This document shows, piece by piece, positions 61,855-64,000 of a stretch of 64,000 nucleotides of DNA. The notes below the pieces were generated by a model. The model was given only the letters and a program-made list of their open reading frames with translations. It did not search any database and was not told the DNA's origin. Made by a program: the position numbers and the translations under genes. The stretch is from Thiothrix winogradskyi (GTDB lineage Bacteria; Pseudomonadota; Gammaproteobacteria; Thiotrichales; Thiotrichaceae), in NCBI RefSeq assembly GCF_021650935.1, contig NZ_CP091244.1, forward strand, positions 62,001 to 126,000, given 5' to 3'. How positions within the stretch are numbered: the stretch's first letter is position 1; every line of letters starts with the position of its first letter.

Positions 61855-62634
61855 AACACAAATATTACAAACCTCTCGCTTTCACTTCCCGACGGCCTAG
61901 TCGTTGATCGCTCGTGGTTACAACGCAAAGGCTTCACCCGTCCCCACATCGACTACCTCATCCGTTCCGGCAAGTTGCAAAGCGTTGGGCGCGGCGCATA
62001 CCGCCGACCGGGGCCACCGCTAAAATGGCAACATTTCGTCTATTCCTTGCAAGAACAGGGCTACTCCATCCACGTAGGTGGGCGTTCCGCGCTGGATTTG
62101 CAAGGTTTTGCCCACTATCTGCCGTTGGGTGGCATCCAGACCATCGACCTCTACGGCATCAGTAAATTACCCACTTGGTTGCAGGAAGCGCAAACCATGC
62201 CGCAGTTTAAGGCGTGCGGAATGGCTGCGTTTAACCCAATGCCACCACAAGCCCTGACAACCCAGCCATTCGGGCATTGGGATTGGTTATTGCCTTTCGC
62301 CACGCCCGAACTCGCCTTGTTTGAATTACTCGCCCAAGTCAGGGATGAGGCAGACTTTTCCTTGCTGGATAAATATGTCGAGTCCTCCCCAACCTTGCGC
62401 CCTGAATTATGCAATGCCCTACTGCAAACCTGTGGGAGCATCAAAGCCAAACGCCTGTTTTTATGGTTTGCTGCCCGCCATCAGCACCCGTGGTTGAGCC
62501 ATTTGGAAACCGTCGGCGTAAACCTTGGCAGCGGCAAGCGCATGATGATTGCCGGGGGCGTGTTGGATAAAACCTATCAAATAACCGTACCCCGCCGCAT
62601 GATGGAGGAACAAGATGCACCCGATTTTTTCTGA
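61849..62634 (+). CDS. AbiEi-family antitoxin (type IV toxin-antitoxin / abortive infection)
   Basis: 261-residue protein. The N-terminal winged helix includes VVDRSWLQRKGFTRPHIDYL and then GKLQSVGRGAYRRPG, the AbiEi start that reads the operator. The following part has QGYSIHVGGRSALDLQGFAH and the C-terminal domain covers about 150-255. The toxin gene overlaps its 3' end by 20 bp. The start at ATG 61849 lies in a perfect inverted repeat; a TTG at 61834 is possible but sits at the repeat's left arm. Confidence 0.87.
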   Translation: MQNTNITNLSLSLPDGLVVDRSWLQRKGFTRPHIDYLIRSGKLQSVGRGAYRRPGPPLKWQHFVYSLQEQGYSIHVGGRSALDLQGFAHYLPLGGIQTIDLYGISKLPTWLQEAQTMPQFKACGMAAFNPMPPQALTTQPFGHWDWLLPFATPELALFELLAQVRDEADFSLLDKYVESSPTLRPELCNALLQTCGSIKAKRLFLWFAARHQHPWLSHLETVGVNLGSGKRMMIAGGVLDKTYQITVPRRMMEEQDAPDFF

Positions 62635-63529
62635 ACAAGTCAGGTTATTGGTCGCAACCATCCCGTATGTGGCGCAAGAAACCTGCTTTGCCCTGAAAGG
62701 TGGCACAGCGATTAACCTGTTCCTGCGCAACTTGCCACGCTTGTCCGTTGATCTTGATTTGGTGTATTTGCCAATAGAAGAGCGCGAAACCAGCCTGAGC
62801 CATTTGGATGCGGCGATGCGGCGTATTGCTACCCGCATTCGCCAATCACAGGCAGGCACGACGGTGGCGGAAACCTTGCTACCCAAAACGGATAAGTGCA
62901 TCCGGCTTCAGGTGATGCGCAACAATACCTCCATCAAGATTGAAGTGTCACCCGTGATGCGCGGAACGTTGAACCCGATTAGTGAAACCGTTTTAGCGGC
63001 TGATGCACAGGCTGAGTTTGGGTTTGCCCGCATGAATTTGCTGCATTTCACGGATATTTACGCCGGAAAACTCTGCGCCGCTCTCGACCGCCAACACCCC
63101 CGCGACCTGTTCGACGTACATTTCTTACTGGCAAACGAAGGCATCACCTCTGCGCTGAAAGACACCTTCCTCATCTACCTGATTAGTTCCAACCGCCCAA
63201 TGGCGGAACTGCTTGCCCCCAATCGGCTCGACATCAAGGCAGTGTACGCCACCGAATTTGTCGGCATGACCAACACCCCCGTTGCGCTGGAGCAACTGCT
63301 GGCAGCACGTGAACAGATGATTGCCACCTTGCATAACTTACTCACGGATCAGGATCGTGAATTCCTACTGTCCGTCAAACGCGGCAAACCGGACTGGGGT
63401 TTATGTGCGTTGCCGAATGCAGCAAACCTGCCCGCCGTGCGCTGGAAACTGCACAATCTGACAGCAATGAAACCCGCCCAACATAAGCAAGCTCTCGCCA
63501 AATTGGAACGAGCATTAGCAGCACCCTAA
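62615..63529 (+). CDS. AbiEii/AbiGii-family nucleotidyltransferase toxin
   Basis: 304-residue toxin. The nucleotidyltransferase core is complete: FALKGGTAINLF (Gly29-Gly30-Thr31), LSVDLDLVYL (Asp46, Asp48), and a later IKIEVSPVMRG with the third acidic position. KLCAALDRQHPRDLFDVHFLL is the family's helical motif. Members of this class add nucleotides to tRNA or similar targets to stop growth, and AbiE acts against phage in some hosts. It overlaps the antitoxin gene by 20 bp, as is usual in AbiE pairs. Confidence 0.92.
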   Translation: MHPIFSEQVRLLVATIPYVAQETCFALKGGTAINLFLRNLPRLSVDLDLVYLPIEERETSLSHLDAAMRRIATRIRQSQAGTTVAETLLPKTDKCIRLQVMRNNTSIKIEVSPVMRGTLNPISETVLAADAQAEFGFARMNLLHFTDIYAGKLCAALDRQHPRDLFDVHFLLANEGITSALKDTFLIYLISSNRPMAELLAPNRLDIKAVYATEFVGMTNTPVALEQLLAAREQMIATLHNLLTDQDREFLLSVKRGKPDWGLCALPNAANLPAVRWKLHNLTAMKPAQHKQALAKLERALAAP

Positions 63530-63560
63530 ATTCTCTCATCCCCTTGAAAAGATGCCCATA

Positions 63561-63596
63561 TTCATCAATACTCCCCAATATCCCCATTTTGATGAA
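63561..63596 (+). promoter_or_regulatory. Inverted repeat upstream of the HipB gene
   Basis: TTCATCAA (63561-63568) and TTGATGAA (63589-63596) form a perfect 8-bp inverted repeat with a 20-bp spacer. It is placed like a HipB operator, although it does not match the E. coli TATCC-N8-GGATA sequence. Confidence 0.52.
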
Positions 63597-63606
63597 CATA
63601 ACCATC

Positions 63607-63849
63607 ATGCTAACCACCATCGGTGAAACCATCCGCGCTACCCGCAAAGCACGCGGCTGGAGCCAGCAACAACTGGCAGACCTCTGCCATCTCGACCGCA
63701 CCACCATCGGCGCACTCGAACGCAACGATTTCAACGACCTCGGCATCCGCAAAGTCGAGTGCGTATTAATGGTGCTGGGCAAAACCCTCACCACCAAAGA
63801 TGTCGGCTTACCCACGCTTGACGATTTAAAGGCACAACAACATGGCTGA
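63607..63849 (+). CDS. hipB: HipB-like XRE-family regulator (antitoxin)
   Basis: 80-residue helix-turn-helix protein: MLTTIGETIRATRKARGWSQ, then QQLADLCHLDRTTIGALER is the XRE recognition unit, and LTTKDVGLPTLDDLKAQ ends the protein. Start 63607 is preferred because the earlier in-frame ATG at 63592 lies in the inverted-repeat half-site; neither has a ribosome site. It overlaps the hipA start by 8 bp. HipB usually holds HipA inactive and represses the operon. Confidence 0.82.
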   Translation: MLTTIGETIRATRKARGWSQQQLADLCHLDRTTIGALERNDFNDLGIRKVECVLMVLGKTLTTKDVGLPTLDDLKAQQHG

Positions 63850-64000
63850 AGTCGACGTTTACACCGGACACGATTCGCAACCAGCCATCGCAGGACGACT
63901 GAGTGCCAGCCAACACCACCACGTTTTCAGCTACCGCCACGATGCCCGCGAAGCCCTATCGCTGACCATGCCACTACGCCACGAAAGCTACAGCTACGCG
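63842..64000 (+). CDS. hipA: HipA-like kinase toxin, N-terminal fragment
   Basis: First 53 codons of a HipA-type protein, cut by the window end. It starts MAEVDVYTGHDSQPAIAGRL, then SASQHHHVFSYRHDAREALS and LTMPLRHESYSY. The pattern V.V..G...G.L.......F.Y......ALSL.MP is that of the HipA N-terminal (couple_hipA) domain. The kinase core lies outside the window. It is coupled to the HTH gene by an 8-bp overlap. Confidence 0.85.
   Translation, partial: MAEVDVYTGHDSQPAIAGRLSASQHHHVFSYRHDAREALSLTMPLRHESYSYA

Overview
The window looks like a chromosomal segment of a gammaproteobacterium, most probably a Thiothrix-like member of the Thiotrichales. This is inferred from gene order and protein character, not from a database search. 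Supporting order includes mutL-miaA-hfq-hflX, argH divergent from an AlgZ/AlgR-type pair as in Pseudomonas, a complete atpIBEFHAGDC operon, and a complete nqrABCDEF operon with nqrM. No rRNA or tRNA gene was recognised.

Layout. 1-3.2 kb: start of speA (minus), a DUF1840 protein and a 7TMR-DISM hybrid kinase. 3.3-10.2 kb: F1Fo ATP synthase on the minus strand. 10.5-15 kb: exported thioredoxin-fold protein, AlgR/AlgZ-type pair, argH. 14.5-24.5 kb: lspA-ileS (minus), then an HtrA-type protease, mutL, miaA, hfq and hflX (plus). 24.5-28.4 kb: rho, trxA, a DUF3108 protein, and an OmpR-type regulator with a lone HPt protein. 28.5-29.8 kb: a small exported-protein gene cut by a decayed IS982-family element whose 6-bp target duplication is still readable. 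30-34.3 kb: rph-rdgB-gmhB-plsC, then small exported and haem proteins. 34.4-38.9 kb: a five-gene minus-strand run of exported proteins of unknown joint role (lipoprotein, periplasmic protein, OmpA-like protein with a Gly-rich linker, fibre-like protein, ricin-type lectin). 39-43.6 kb: PfkB kinase, GntR regulator, typA, a tiny lipoprotein, folE. 43.7-46 kb: an accessory patch with a flavodoxin remnant, an AbrB-Doc toxin-antitoxin pair, a cold-shock/excalibur fusion and two truncated gene ends. 46-50.4 kb: purD and housekeeping genes. 50.4-57.1 kb: CBS protein, nqrM and nqrFEDCBA.

From 57.3 kb to the window end is a dense conflict-system island: a Phd/VapC-type pair; a small EACC1-like protein followed by a CHAT protease-STAND NTPase-TPR protein; an AbiEi/AbiEii pair; and a HipB/HipA pair cut by the window end. 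The CHAT-STAND-TPR gene is split into two frames by a tandem 11-bp duplication, and removing one copy joins the frames exactly. Its TPR region is four nearly identical 123-bp units. Perfect inverted repeats lie at or just upstream of the first antitoxin genes of the VapC, AbiE and Hip loci.

A second theme is small palindromic repeats. Two different families sit in frame inside the mutL linker, and others lie after argH, between hflX and rho, near 45.95 kb and near 61.75 kb.
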